Origin: Petunia secreta
Lineage: Eukaryota > Streptophyta > Magnoliopsida > Solanales > Solanaceae
Assembly: GCA_029990175.1 (NCBI GenBank)
Contig: JARKIP010000011.1
Coordinates: 7,502,001-7,566,000 of the forward strand
Length of the DNA stretch: 64,000 nucleotides
Direction of reading: 5' to 3'
How positions within the stretch are numbered: the stretch's first letter is position 1; each line of letters begins with the position of its first letter. Positions 1 through 12,573 of this stretch are shown piece by piece. A program made the position numbers and the translations under genes. Under the pieces are notes generated by a model that saw nothing but the letters and a program-made list of their open reading frames with translations, had not been told where the DNA came from and made no database searches.

Positions 1-597
1 CTTATCAAAGACGGGAAGGTTTGAGCTGGGAACCTACCACAAGGGTGGCTCTTCCCTCGGGTATTCCACAACCAGCGGTGAATCATGAGCAGATTCAAAA
101 CTTGGTGACACCTTAACCAGCTGATGGCATGAAGCTATATCCTTTTGCCTGCAATGAAACGAAGCCAGGCACTGGAACCTCAACCCAGTGCTATTAAAAG
201 AGCTACCTGAACGTCTATGACGTCCTTGAAGAGAAGCCTCACGACAGCTGAAACTGCCGTGTTAGAAGAAGAGCACACCGTGATCAGTGCACATGCCACA
301 ATGAAGGCATTCTGAAGAACGTCATTAGAATCCTGATCGAACTTCATGACTCGGGGGACTCCGTTCATCCAATCATGGATAGAGAAACGAAGGAAGAAAA
401 CTGCGGAGGGTCTTTTGTTTAAAATTTTCTCATACACCATCCATTCTAAACGAAGGAGTAGTTCTTGGAATATCAAACCAGGATCAAAGGAAAAGATTCT
501 TGAAGAAGAAAGGTTATTATTTCATAAGGAAGCTTTGGAAGAAGAAGTGTATTTTCTAAGAAGAAAAGTTTGTGGTTTTCATCCATCATGAAGCCTC

Positions 598-606
598 TAT
601 TTATAT
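598..606 (-). promoter_or_regulatory. possible antisense TATA box upstream of the left-edge LTR
   Basis: On the minus strand the sequence reads gcatataaatagagg about 285 bp inside the LTR. The two other Tat-type fragments have a TATA box on the equivalent strand at a similar distance, where it precedes the antisense accessory gene. A 98-codon minus-strand ORF (476-180) lies downstream but matches nothing I recognise, so this call rests on position and motif only. Confidence 0.25.
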
Positions 607-889
607 GCAGAATGAGATAAAGATGAAGCATGAAACGGTCAAGCATAATTATGACCTGAAGATATGAAACGATCCAGCGCAGTAAAAGGCGTTCTTGAAA
701 AGGTGCATGGAATCGACATCAATCAATGATGAAGACACGAAGGGTTCTCGAAGAAATCAAGCGCCGGTCTCGATCAAAGAGACTGCGAGTTTCAATGAGC
801 CAGTGAGATATCTTTTCACGTCCTTTTTGCATACTTTTTTCACTTCCTGACTGCTTATGACAACACTCAGCAAGTGGGGGGACTGACTA

Positions 890-1370
890 TGTGGATAAAA
901 ATACGCCACCAACTGTCACGGGGATACTAGTCCAGCTGGTGAGATTAGACTTAGCATACAAGTCACCAGGCACAGAGGATACACACCCGCTCCTTAAGCC
1001 ACGACTGCTCGGTTGGTGCAGGTATAGGATGTTGGGTATACATCCCGCCGCCTTAGGGTTAACAGTCTCGTAGTTAGGGTTTCGTACACACCACCGCCTT
1101 GAGTTTAGGCCCATGACCTTTGTTAGTCTTTGTATTTTACCATAATTAGGACTGAGTAAATTTCTACTATAAATACCCCTCCTCTAATTGTATTATACAT
1201 CAAGCGATTCACACAAAATCCGGCTATTCTCAAGGAATAAGATTATTACTTTCTTGCTTATTACTTTTCTCTCAGTTTTATTTACTTTTCCTGCATATTT
1301 TACCGTATTGTTTGTAATTCTCTAACAAATTTACTTGTTTTACCTAAACCACTAAATTTAGGCATAAACA
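890..1370 (+). repeat. 3' LTR of the left-edge Tat-like element
   Basis: Starts TGTGGATAAAAAT directly after a polypurine tract and ends AGGCATAAACA. A TATA box (tataaata) lies at 1168-1175, consistent with an LTR promoter. Length is 481 bp. No second copy lies in the window, so the ends are inferred from TG...CA and the tract. Confidence 0.55.
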
Positions 1371-3308
1371 GACGTAAGCCCCACAGATCTCTAATACTTA
1401 ATATTTTATATAATAAAAATAATTCACATAAATATTTTAAAAAAATATAAATCACATAAAAAGTGAAAAATTGCGTAGAAACTCTATAAATTCAAAGATT
1501 ATGTCAGGCTGATAGTAAAAAATTATGTAGAACTAAGAAATAATTAAAACTTTTGAGAATTTGATTAGCAAGTTGTCATTTGAGTGTAGGCATTACATAG
1601 AAAATTCATTGAGATTTTTTTTTAATTTTTTTTTTTTTGGGAACTTACGCCTTGAGGCTCGCCCAACGCATAAGTGTATGCCCCAAATACACCCTAAATT
1701 CTGGAGCTTACGCCTTCAGGATCTACGTCCGTCAAAATACCCCGGTGCATTTTTGGTATACCTCGCCCCGAATATGCTTTTGAAAACACATCGTAACAAT
1801 GTATTCTTTTCTGTTGGGTAAAACAAGTTTTGTGTGTTTCCACCTCCATATTTTCCAATAGACTGAACATATAGAAATTCACTTTGTCCGCTAACTTGAA
1901 ATATAACTCCACAACTCAATATTATGATTTACTTACGAGCTGTTGCGCGAATTAACAGAGATGGCACAGTTGTTACACTTTTGACCCTATAAGAAAAGTT
2001 TACAATTTTAGACCTTATCAAGAGAAGTTGCTGGCAACTGAAAAAGAGGAAAACTCCTGGCATCCAAGAACTTTCTTATGGGTATGTGACAGGGCACTAG
2101 AAGTGTCATATTTATGTAAATCTCCCTATTATTAACTTGGGTCTTTATAAGCTTGTAATAAATCAAAAGTGGACAAACAGAATAAATTGTGAAAAGATAA
2201 TTAAGCTTTGTTTAATTGGATGAGAGCAACATGGAAGATAGTTATTGGCTAGACGGTGGCGTAGCCCTTTGGCTTGATTAGCATAGCAACATTAATTAGA
2301 CAACGAGAAATCGGTGACGTCCGATCAACGAAACCTTTTAAACAAAAAGCTTTCTAGAAAATATACAGAAACTGTGAGAAGTTCATTGAAACAACAAAAA
2401 AAGTAAAAGTTCTCGAAAATTTGGATATTAATTTCTCCTTTTAAAAATATTCCATTTACGTAATTATTCGAGCATATATGTAGAATTTCAGCAAAATAAT
2501 GGAATATAGAGAAATGATACATGTCTCCAAGAAACATTGATTGGTACTTCAATTATAAAGATTGTGTTTTTCTTACTTCGCTGAAATGTGCATATTGGTA
2601 CCTAAAATTATAGGGTCTAAGCATTTATTTATTTATTTATTTATTTATTGTGTACAGCACTTGGAAAACGCTAACTTTTTTAAAATTATATGCAAAATTG
2701 GAACATATCTTAACTACGTCAATTTTTCACACGAGCTAAGTTTCGTTTTTCCTTAATTAGTTTAGTCTCATGGAATAGTTTGATGCTTGTCTCACCCAAA
2801 CGCGAGCTCTGGAGCATGTTTTAATTTTGACTTCTTAATCTTTTTGTTCGTATTATTATAATATATAAGTTAATTTTTTCTTTTTTAAAGGAAAAGATTG
2901 GTGTAATATAAAATGTGACGGAGGTCATACGTACATAATGGATAGTTGGAAATGAGAGTATATTGAGGGAAAAAAAGGGACATGAAACTCATAGACTTTC
3001 CCTCATTCTATAATACTAATCTCCCTTCTTATTTACGATATTATGCTCACATCTCTTATTTTGATTAACATTGTTTAAATTATTAACAAATAATTTAAAA
3101 CAATTTTTTTGTGATTAATATGCCCTTTATACTATAATCATTTGATTTTTTGTATAAGTAACTCTCAAAAGAATGTGTACTATCTCACGATCCTTTCATT
3201 TAGTGAAACCTAATCCTAATTTTGTGGTCATGTCGTAGTCGTTCTAGTATCCTTCATCACTGTATCTTTCTTGGTTTTCTCTTTGGAGCTATCGCCGCTA
3301 TCAATCTT
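1371..3308. other. AT-rich non-coding stretch
   Basis: No convincing coding region. A GC-richer patch around 1640-1780 (repeated 'cttacgcctt') looks like a fragment of a dispersed repeat I cannot classify. A (TTTA)n microsatellite is at 2623-2649. The remainder is AT-rich. Confidence 0.5.
2623..2649 (+). repeat. (TTTA)n microsatellite
   Basis: Uninterrupted run of about seven ATTT units. Confidence 0.85.
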
Positions 3309-3313
3309 GATAC
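3180..3313 (+). other. target site of the SIRE element (host side), possible exon remnant
   Basis: When the SIRE element and MITEs are removed, 3313 joins 49714. The reading LGFLFGAIAAINLDT from 3269 continues as FKKLEYLITVVCGW and then meets a stop (49756-49758). It may be a fragment of a host membrane-protein exon, but I recognise no family. Confidence 0.2.
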
Positions 3314-4303
3314 TATTAGACTCATTTTGATTATGACAAAAGCTACACTAAATGATGCTTATGTGGCAGGTAAGCAAATGACTAAGGAAGAGATCTCGAA
3401 GACACAGAAAAGATCAAGTCTCCAGATTTAGTAGAATGTCGCGTACCAATCAAGGAGGCTGAGTAAGAAAAGAAGCTGACTGAAGACCAATCAAGGAGGC
3501 CAGCAAAGGAAAGGATACAAACTGAAGATTTGGATATTAGGGTTCGCCTAAACAAATGGGATACTACATCAATGTGAACATACGCATCTAGCTCAGGCTT
3601 ATTCTCATAGGATTCCTTTAAGGACCCCTGAGGATAAAATCTCTTGGGTCACTGTATCTCCGTTGCAAAAAGATCGCCATGCTCTCAATTATGGAAAAGA
3701 TCCTCAATCAAATATCTCATCAATACAAATTCCTCAATCAAATCAGTAATCAAGGAAGCTTCAAGGAAGCAACTCAAACCTCCTCAACGGTCTTGAACTC
3801 AGCTATAAAAGGACTGCGCAGACTTGAGTTATACTCACGCTTTCTATTTCACTGTCTACACATTCTCTAGATTTTACTTGCAATCATCACTGTATTCTTG
3901 AGAGATTACGAGTGTTCAAAAAGAAAAGAAAAAGAAGATCAAGGTAGAGGTAAATAGTGGTGTCAAGGTGTAGTTTGTCTGATAAGCTATAAATCAGACC
4001 TGGTCGTTTGTTGGTGAGCGCATGATCAAAACCAACCGGAGAACATTAGTGGTGAACGATAAACCACACGGTGTAACCTTTAACGAAGAGCTAGAAGAGA
4101 TAACCTCCATTGTGACCCAAGGGAACTGGATTAGGAACCACATTGGTTATGAACTAATATAAAAATCTATTGTGTCAAGCTTTACGTTCTGCATTTACTT
4201 TATCACTAAATTCATGTTATCTCCTTTCATAGTTAACTGCTAAAAGGACTAAGTCGACTGATAAAAATTAAAATTTATAATTCACCCTTCTCTTGTACTT
4301 CCA
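3314..4303 (+). repeat. 5' LTR of the SIRE-type element
   Basis: Starts TATTAGAC, probably a decayed TGTTAGAC, and ends ACTTCCA just before the primer site. A TATA box (tataaaa) is at 3804-3810. It aligns along its length with 48720-49708. Confidence 0.85.
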
Positions 4304-4305
4304 AC

Positions 4306-4317
4306 TGGTATCAGAGC
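4306..4317 (+). other. primer-binding site, initiator-Met tRNA type
   Basis: tggtatcagagc, two bases after the 5' LTR, is the usual Copia primer site complementary to the 3' end of initiator-methionine tRNA. It fixes the LTR end and the + orientation. Confidence 0.9.
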
Positions 4318-4396
4318 TTGGTCTTACAATCTTATTTTTATTTTTGCCTAAGAGCAAGTGAGCAAAGATCGTGTCTGTACACGTTGTCAACGGAGC

Positions 4397-6020
4397 TCTA
4401 CTGCAAGAGGGTACTTCTATCACCAGACCTCCTTACTTCAATAGTAAGCATTATGGTCATTGAAAGATTCTTATGGAAACATACATTAAATTGGTTGACT
4501 ATAAGGTATGGCATGTAATTAAGAAGGGTCCCTATGATTTCCCTCCTCAAATCCCTCCAAGAAGGTTGAAGGTGAAGTTGTTGTCACTCCTACCGCTCTA
4601 GATATGGATGACTATACTGATGAGCAATGGGAAGTTATTCAACTAAACTACAAAGCTGTCAACATTCTCTACAATGCTATCAGTGGTAAAGAGTATGAGA
4701 AAATATCCAGTTGTGAGACTGCCAAAGAGATATGGGATAAGCTGAAAGTTACTTATGAAGGAACAAGAAAAGTGAAGAAGATTAGGTTTAATCTCTTAGT
4801 CTATGAATATGAATTGTTCCAAATGCAAGAAGGAGAATCCGTGGAGGAGATGTTTGCTAGATTCAGTTTAACCATTGGTGAACTCTCTCGGAAAGGTGTA
4901 TACCACTGCATAATAAGTTAGGAAGATTCTCAGGAGTCTTCCAACCACATGGCAACCCAAAGTTATCAATATTGAGAGTAGTGACCTGAATAAGTTGTCC
5001 GATGATGAGCTGCATGGAGATTTAATTGCTTTTGAGAAAACTCATCTCAAAAGAAATGTTCAAGAGGACAAAAAAAAATTGTGGCATTCAACACTACCAT
5101 AGAGGAAGCTTACTGTGAAAATCCTGAAGAAGATGAGTTCCAAGAGGAACTTTCCTTGACGTCCAAAAATATCAACAACCTCATGAACAGGAGAAGATAG
5201 TTCAGAAAAGGAAGGTCTGAATTCAGAAAAAACGGTCAAAACAAAAAAAATGAAGGAAGATGATATGAATGTGGAAAGCTTGGACACATTGCAGCCAATT
5301 TCCCTGAAGCCAATAAAAAGTCGTTCAAGGGCAAAAACAGATCGTACACTGCATAGAGTGACGAAGAAGAATCTGAAAAGGATCAAGAAGAAAATGCCAA
5401 CATATGCTTCATGGCATCCTTCGACTCAAGTGAACGAGGCATGAGCTCAAATGACTCCAGTGAGGTATGTTGTGAATTTTGTATAGAAAATTCTAGAAAC
5501 CTTGATGAAATTCTGGATACAATGGAGAAACTTTTCAAAAAAGTTAAAGATCTAACTAAAGAAAAGGAAGACATATCAAAAGAAAAAGGAAAATTAGTTA
5601 AAGAAAAGGAAGACTGGGAGCTTAAACTTGAAATAATTGAAATTGAGAAAGATTTTCTTCACGAGGAAGTTCAGCAACTCATAAATGGGTTAAGGAAGTC
5701 GACTAGCCATAGCTCAGTTAGATATGATAGACCATTTTTCCAAACTAAAGGAAAGAAATCCATTCATAACCCTTCATCAATCTCTTCTAGTATTGATAAT
5801 CAAAATTCCTTAACATTTTATTACTGTGGTAAACCTGGTCATACCAAGAGCAGATGCAGGATCAAAAGGGATAACCCAAAAAGTGGGTATGGAGACCCAA
5901 AGCTAGCTTTGAGGATAGTTCCTCAAAAACTAACACTCAAGGACCAAAGCAAGCTTGGGTACCTAAAAAGTTGTAAACAATTTTCTTGCAGGAACACCAC
6001 AAACGTGCACACAGGAAAAG
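4397..6020 (+). pseudogene. SIRE-type gag (degenerate)
   Basis: Relic of the capsid protein, which would package element RNA in cytoplasmic particles. Fragments in different frames show the Copia gag core (KVWHVIKKGPYDF near 4505; EIWDKLKVTYEGT near 4730; RFNLLVYEYELF near 4785), a first CCHC knuckle (YECGKLGHIAAN near 5265, final Cys lost), a long lysine/glutamate-rich coiled coil (5520-5690), and a second knuckle (YYCGKPGHTKSRC near 5820). A long gag with a coiled coil between two knuckles is typical of the SIRE group. Frameshifts near 4920 and 5250 and several stops make it non-functional. Confidence 0.8.
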
Positions 6021-6025
6021 AAAAT

Positions 6026-7368
6026 AGTTTCTAGATAGTGGATGTTCCAGACATATGCCAGGTGACAAGCCACTGTTTAAATCTGTCACAAAGATTGATG
6101 GAGGATCTGTCAAATTTGGTAGAGATGCAAAAGGAAAAATCATTGGAATAGGGATAATATCTCTTAGTCCATCATGTGAAATTAAAGAAGCTTTGCTAGT
6201 AGATGGCCTGAAGCATAACCAGCCGAGCATTAGTCAACTCTGTGATGGAGGATACAAAGTCAAATTTGAGTCCTCCAGATGCATTATTTATGATTCGAAC
6301 GGTAAGGTTGTTCTCTCAGTTGTAAGGGAGAACAAAATTTATATTCTTAATATTGGAGGTGGTTCTTACAGTAAGCACTTATATTTAGCATCCATATCAA
6401 ATGATCCATGGAATTGGCACAGAAAACTTGGTCAAGATAGCAGTATTCAATTGAAAAATTGTCAAAACGTGATCTTGTTATAGGTCTTCCAAAATTAAAT
6501 TTTTCAAAAGATCATGTTTGCGATTCATGTCAACTTGGGAAACAAACTAGGTCCTCATTTAAATCTAAGGATATTGTTACCACCTCTAAACCTCTTGAAT
6601 TATTGCATATGAATTTATTTGGTCCCACAAGGACAACTAGCATTGGTGGTAAAAGATATGCATTTGTTATTGTTGATGATTATTCACATTTTACTTGGGT
6701 AATTTTCTTATCTCACAAAGACGAAGCACTAAAGAACTTTGAAGTATTTTGCAAAAGAGTACTGAGAGAAAAGGACTACTACATATCAACAATTCGAAGT
6801 GATCATGGTGGAAAATTTGAAAGCAAAATTTTTGAAGAATTCTGCAATGATCAAGGTTATACGCATAACTTCTCCTCTCCAAGGAATCCTCCGCAAAATG
6901 GTGTTGCCGAGAGAAAGAATAGGACTCTCTAAGATATGGCCAGAGCTATGTTGATTGAGCACTCTCTCCCAAATCACTTTTGGGCTGAAGTGGTAAGCAC
7001 TGCATGTCATATCTTAAATAGATGTCTAATTCGGCCCATTCTAAAGAAAACTCCTTATGAGTTTTGGAAAGGTAAAAGGCCTAACATCAACTACTTTCAT
7101 CCTTTCGGTTGCAAATGCTTTATACATAACAATGGTAAAGATAATCTAGGTAAATTCGATCTTAGAAGTTATAAAGGAATTTTTCTCGGATACTCAAACT
7201 CTAATAGAACATATCGAGTTTTCAATAAAAGAACTTTATGTGTTGAAGAGTCCATGCATTCAGTATTTGATGATTCCTGGCAGAATGTCGAGAAAGTTAC
7301 TATCACAGGTGACGAAGAAGAAGCACAACCTCAACAAACTGAAGGCCAACTCAAAAGTCAACCTGCTT
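6026..7368 (+). pseudogene. SIRE-type protease and integrase (degenerate pol, part 1)
   Basis: The aspartic protease active site LDSGCSRHM is at about 6030-6060. A GAG-pre-integrase zinc motif follows (WHRKLG near 6416, CDSCQLGKQTR near 6520), then the integrase core with DLFGP-like MNLFGP near 6610, VDDYSHFTWV near 6675, RSDHGGKFE near 6796 and NGVAERKNRTL near 6898, the expected D-D-E signatures. The C-terminal part (PYEFWKGKRP, FGCKCFIHN, FLGYS) runs to about 7250. A frameshift near 6470 and a stop at about 6930 split the reading frame. In Copia elements integrase precedes RT, as here. Confidence 0.85.
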
Positions 7369-7439
7369 AAGAAATCCTTACCACTTCACAACCCATTATC
7401 GAAGATAAGACAACTGAGTCAACTATTGAACAAGATGTA

Positions 7440-9073
7440 GTGATTCCAAATGAATGGAAGAGCGAACCAGAATATCCTCAAAAATTCATCATTGGAGATC
7501 CACGAGATGGTATGAAAACCCGAAGGTCCCTTAAATCTAACCTTGCTTTCATCTCGCAGATTGAACCTAAAAGGATTGATGAGGCTTTGCAAGATGTTTT
7601 TTGGGTTCTTTCCATAAAAGAGGAACTAGAACAATTTGAAAAGAACCAAGTTTGGAAACTTGTTCCTAGACCCAAAGAAATTTGCATCATTGGTACAAAG
7701 GGTTTTTCGCAACAAGCTCAATGAAGAAGGTAATGTGGTTAGCAATAAAGTTCGTCTGGTCGCTCAAGGTTACTCTCAAATCGAGGGAGTCGACTATGAT
7801 GAGACTTGCGCCCTGGTAACCAGATTAGAATCCATTCGCATGTTATTAGCTTATGCAGCATATAAAAATTTCAAGCTTTATCAAATGGACGTAAAAAGTG
7901 CTTTCCTAAAAGGTTTTATTAAAGAGAAGGTTTATGTCAAACAACCACCTAGTTTTGAAAATACAAAATTTTCTCATCATGTGTTTAAACTCTCTAAGGC
8001 TCTTTATGATCTCAAGCAATCTCCTAGAACTTGGTATGAACGACTGAGCTCTTTTATCATTAACCATGGTTTCTCTCGAGGTGTAAGTGATACAACCTTG
8101 TTTATTAAACGAAGACCATCTACAAATCTATATGGATGATATTATTTTTGGTAGTACTATCAGTCTATGTGCAAAGAATTTGAAGCCTTGATGCAGGGTG
8201 AGTTTGAAATGAGCATGATGGAAAAGTTGACTTTCTTCCTTGGACTTCAAATCAAGCAATCAGAAAAAGAAATATTCATTTGTCAGTCCAAATACACCAA
8301 GGAGTTTATTGCCAAGTTTGGAATTAGTAAAGCAAATCCTGCAAAGACTCCCATGAGCTCTGCCATCAGTCTCGTCGCTGATTAGAAAGGAACTGATATA
8401 GATGCATCTCTATATAGAGGCATGATTGGGTCTCTTCTCTACCTATCAGCTAGTCGACCGGATATAATAGTTTTTGTTTGCAGATGTGCCAGATTCCAGT
8501 CAGCTCCCAAAGTATCCCATTTGGTGGCAGTCAAAAGAATCATCTGCTATCTTGTTGGAACCATTGCTTATGGGCTGTGGTATCCTCGTACTGACCATTT
8601 TGATCATATAGGATTTTCTAATGCAGATTATGCAGTTGATAGAGTTGACCGCAAAAGCACTAGTAGGGCAAGTTTCTTTCTTGGAAAGTCACTTGCCTCC
8701 TAGCATAGCAAGAAACAGGACTGCACTCTCCACAGCTGAATCAGACTATGTTGCCTTAGGGCATTGCTGCATACAAAATTTATGGATGTCCTCTCAACTT
8801 TCTGACTATGACTTGCATATTAAGCCTCTTCCACCATTATGTGATAATACTAGTGCTATAAATCTTGCATACAATCCTGTTGATCATCCTAGAACAAAAT
8901 ATATTGATGTTCGATATCATTTTATTAAAGATCATGTCCAATTAGAAGACATTGACATTGCATTTGTGAACATTGATTTTCTACTAGCTGACATCTTTAC
9001 AAAACCATTGCTTGAGGAATGTTTTTGCAATTTAAGAGAATCCATTGGGATCATTCCTAATTCAAATTGCTAA
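7440..9073 (+). pseudogene. SIRE-type reverse transcriptase and RNase H (degenerate pol, part 2)
   Basis: RT motifs: KVRLVAQGYSQ near 7747, YQMDVKSAFLKG near 7880, FKLSKALYDLKQSPRTWYE near 7985, and the catalytic YMDDIIF box near 8132. RNase H and connection motifs follow: SLLYLSASRPDI near 8430, STAESDYVAL near 8735, CDNTSAI near 8840 and the conserved end LADIFTKPL near 8988. Frameshifts occur near 7715 and 8110-8165, with stops at about 8383 and 8701. The end matches the usual end of Copia pol. The 95 bp after it, up to the Athila insertion, are non-coding. Confidence 0.85.
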
Positions 9074-9169
9074 AGCCTTGCTTTTACATGTGAAAATTAA
9101 GCATCATTGTTGTTCTTTTTTTCTAGAAAAACACTACATATTTTTTCTTGTTTATTTTCTCATGCATTA

Positions 9170-10571
9170 TGATGAGGACAAAATGTATAGGATTTTCCTG
9201 CTCGTGCTTTGTCAAATTATAGTATAGTTTAAGATATTGTCCCACAAAGATTGAGAAATCTATGCTACAGACCTGTAATATTTCGAATACTATTTGAGAG
9301 AATCAAATTGATGAAAAGTGAATTTTTGAGCTTTTAATTAACTTTAACTAAAACAAAAGAACTTCCAAAAAAAAAAAATCAATTAAAAAGAGTTGGGAAT
9401 CATTGAATTCACTTGATAATATTTGTAATAAAAACCTTAATTTTGACATATATTTTTCTAAAGAATAATTACTATTGCTAATTCAATTATATTTTGCTCA
9501 CAAGAAAATAATCAATTAATAACACTCCGTGAGGTTATGTAAATTAATTGAGTTATTACAAGTGACAGTTAAACCGAAATATTTTCCTTGCCCTGAATTG
9601 TGCTAAAAAGTAGTGAAAACTTCGTGAGAATATTTTTACTAAAAATCAATAATTTTGCCTACAACAATTCCTCCGTGAGAATTAAAACTGAGACAAGCAA
9701 GACTAAGGACTTGAAACGGTAGCTTACTAAAAATTACTTTCACTCTACTTATTTTATTCATCAGTTATTACATACTAATTTTGCTCCGTGAGAATTAAAA
9801 AATTAATATGATAATAACTGCGAGATAAAATATGTAAGAGTGATAGTAAAGAATAATAAAACTAACATTCCCGCACAGTGTAAAATGTGAAATAGATAAT
9901 TTTAGGCCAATATTAAAACTGAGATAAGTATTACAAATATATCAAGCTTCATCAACTATCCCAACAAAAAGAAATTACTCCATTATAGAGTATGAAAATA
10001 TAAAAAAAAAGGAATTTAAAAGACTTATATTTAAAACTAGGAGTATTTTATTACTAGCAAAAGAAAGACAAGAGAAGGAGAAACTTTAAAGAGTAATAGC
10101 TATTCTATGACTGGGTGATCAACTATGGGAGAGTTGTCCTCTATTTATAGAAAATCATTTCTTCATTAAGTCTTGTAATGTCAAGTGATGAAGATGTGTA
10201 ACAAGTCTCTTGCAAAATAACATGGATACGTGAAGTCTTCCCTTACTCCTTTATTTGCTTTAATTCCACATTCTTTTATTAAAAGTGTAATTCCATATTA
10301 CCAAGATGTATAATAAGGAGCAAATATAGTAGCCAAAATATGTAACAACTTTCTTGCATAGTGAGGAAAACATGTCATGGACTTGTTCTTGCATACGCAA
10401 AATTCTTCTTCCTTTGTTATTTGCTTTATTGATGATATATTTCTCTTTCAAGGTATTCTTTTCTGTGCAATATTTGTTAGAAAATATAGGAGAATTGAAT
10501 ATATTTACTCATACTTTTATTAAAAAAATATATTTTTATATAAAAAATACATGAATAAATTATATTCATCA
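9170..10571 (-). repeat. Athila-type LTR A (outer, full length)
   Basis: On the + strand it runs from tgatgaggac to attatattcatca, so the LTR reads TGATGAATATAA... on the minus strand. Length 1402 bp, close to copies B (1405 bp rejoined) and D (1432 bp). It follows the TSD catta directly and is separated from LTR B by only aaaatt (10572-10577). Confidence 0.82.
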
Positions 10572-10577
10572 AAAATT

Positions 10578-11693
10578 TGACGAGGCCAAAGTGTATAGGA
10601 TTTTCCTCCTCGTGCTTTGTCAAATTATAGTATAGTTTAAGATATCATCCCATAGAGATTGGGAAATCTATGCTACAGACATGTAATATTTCGAATACTA
10701 TTTGAGAGAATCAAATTGATGAAAAGTGAATTTTTGAGCTTTTAATTTACTTTAACTAAAACAAAAGAACTTCCAAAAAATTTTCAATTTAAAAAGAGTT
10801 GGGAATCCTTGAATTCACTTGATAATATTTGTAATAAAAACCTCAATTTTGACATGTATTTTTCTAAAGAATAATTGTTTATTGCTAATTCAGTTATATT
10901 TTGCTCACAAGAAAATAATCAATTAATAACACTTCGTGAGGTTATGTAAATTAATTGAGTTATTACAAGTGACAGTTAAACCGAAATGCTTTCCTTGCCT
11001 GAATTGTTCTAAAAAGTAGTGAAAACTTCTTGAGAATATTTTTACTAAAAATCAATAATCTTGCCTACAATAATTCCTCCGTGAGAATTAAAACTGAGGC
11101 AAGCAAGACTACAGACTTGAAGTGGTAGATTACTAAAAATTACTTTCACTCTAATTATTTTATTCATCAGTTATTACATACTAATTTTGCTCCGTGAGAA
11201 TTACAAAATTAATATGATAATAACCGCGAGATAAAATATGTAAGAATGATAGTAAAGAATAATAAAACTAACATTCCCGCACAGTGTAAAATGTGAAACA
11301 GATAATTCCAGGCCAAGTATGTATTAAAACTGAGATAAGTGTTATAAATATATCAAGCTTTATCAACTATCCCAACAAAAAGAAATTACTCCATTATAGA
11401 GTATGAAAATATAAAAAAAAAAAAATTAAAAGTCTTATATTTAAAACTAGGAGTAGTTTACTACTAGCAAAAGAATGACAAGAGAAAGAGAAACTTTAAA
11501 GAGTAATAGCTATTCTATGACTAGGTGATCAACTACGGGAGAGTTGTCCTCTATTTATAGAAAATTATTTCTTCATTAAGTCTTGTAATGTCAAGTGTTG
11601 AAGATGTGTAACAAGTCTATTGCAAAATGACATGGATACGTGAAGTCTACCCTTGCTCCTTTATTTGCTTTAGTTCCACATTCTTTTATTAAA
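10578..11693 (-). repeat. Athila-type LTR B, part 1 (interrupted by the Helitron)
   Basis: Begins tgacgaggcc and runs parallel to LTR A until ...ttcttttattaaa, where the Helitron CTAG end begins. The missing remainder resumes at 28890. Rejoined length 1405 bp. Confidence 0.85.
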
Positions 11694-11924
11694 CTAGTTA
11701 ACTTGACTGCGCTCGCACGATCAACTATATCATTTTGCAAATTAGTTGGTAGAAAATGACATAAATATCATAATGTCGAAAGTAAAATATATGTATAAAA
11801 ATGTTTTATAGGCTAATAATGACAGAATTCTCAATAAACTAATGCTCATTTTATAGAGAGAAAATCATAGGCCGTTGAAGTTGATTTTGAATAATTTTTA
11901 GGCTTTAAAACTAATAAATACATC

Positions 11925-12483
11925 TGTATTGGGTAAAAATTGACCCACGGCGATTTGCCCCGGTCACGCAGATCACAACGATCGAACGCGTCGCGACTAA
12001 GCAATCGCCGAAGCAGTTGAGCGAGCCGCCGAAGCCTTGGAACCGAAGACGCGTTACCGAAGGCGAGCCGTGAGCTGAGCTTCGGTAACCATTACCTCGG
12101 TCAAACAACAGGGCCAAGTCACCGAGGTCGTAAACTCTCACCTCGGTGGACCCCCCTCGGTTCGTCCGGCTTTGCAGCCCACTATCTCACCCCACTAATT
12201 CAGCCACTACACCTCAAGATCGTGGGACAACATGGCAGCAGATAGTGGAGGTCATGGGCAAAGACTTATACCTATAAATAGCAGTTCATTTCATGTAATA
12301 GGGATCCAGAAATTTATACCGAAACTCTGCCCAAATTTGTACTGAACATCCATATATTGAAAGCAAGTTATTTTACGCATTTTTCGTCTATTTCGCGCAT
12401 TATTTACCGCTTTGATACAAAGATTTGCTTATATTCGAATCCAAATTCGATTTGTGTACCTAAAAACGATTTAGGCCCATACA
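11925..12483 (+). repeat. 5' LTR of the Tat element
   Basis: TGTATTGGG...CCCATACA, with TATA box ctataaata at 12272-12280. It differs from the 3' LTR at four positions. Confidence 0.93.
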
Positions 12484-12486
12484 AAT

Positions 12487-12504
12487 TGGCGCCGTCTGTG
12501 GGGA
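12487..12504 (+). other. primer-binding site, tRNA-Asp-like
   Basis: tggcgccgtctgtgggga begins three bases after the LTR. Its first nine bases and the final gggga agree with the complement of plant tRNA-Asp 3' ends as I recall them; the middle four differ. The element may use another tRNA with the same acceptor end. Confidence 0.7.
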
Positions 12505-12573
12505 TATAAGCAATAACGCTTTGTTCCAAAGTTCGAAATCTGTTTTTCATCAAGAAACTTGTGATCCAACGCT

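Larger units (their letters stand above)
1..1370 (+). mobile_element. 3' end of a Tat-like Ty3/Gypsy element
   Basis: Bases 1-889 are internal sequence, 872-883 is a purine-rich tract (aagtggggggac) and 890-1370 is an LTR. The arrangement 'gggggac-tgactatg' followed by a TG-starting LTR mirrors the Tat elements at 22.09 kb and 56.18 kb, and the LTR ends in a 'tttaggc...aca' motif like theirs. No gag or pol domain is recognisable in 1-889, as expected for the non-coding or accessory 3' part. The element is cut by the window start, so its length and 5' TSD cannot be seen. Family assignment is by architecture only. Confidence 0.55.

Noticed and set aside
11911..12141. 76-codon minus ORF in the Tat 5' LTR and its twin in the 3' LTR (22085-22306)
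   Set aside because: Exact duplicates inside LTRs, overlapping U3, with no recognisable domain; chance ORFs.
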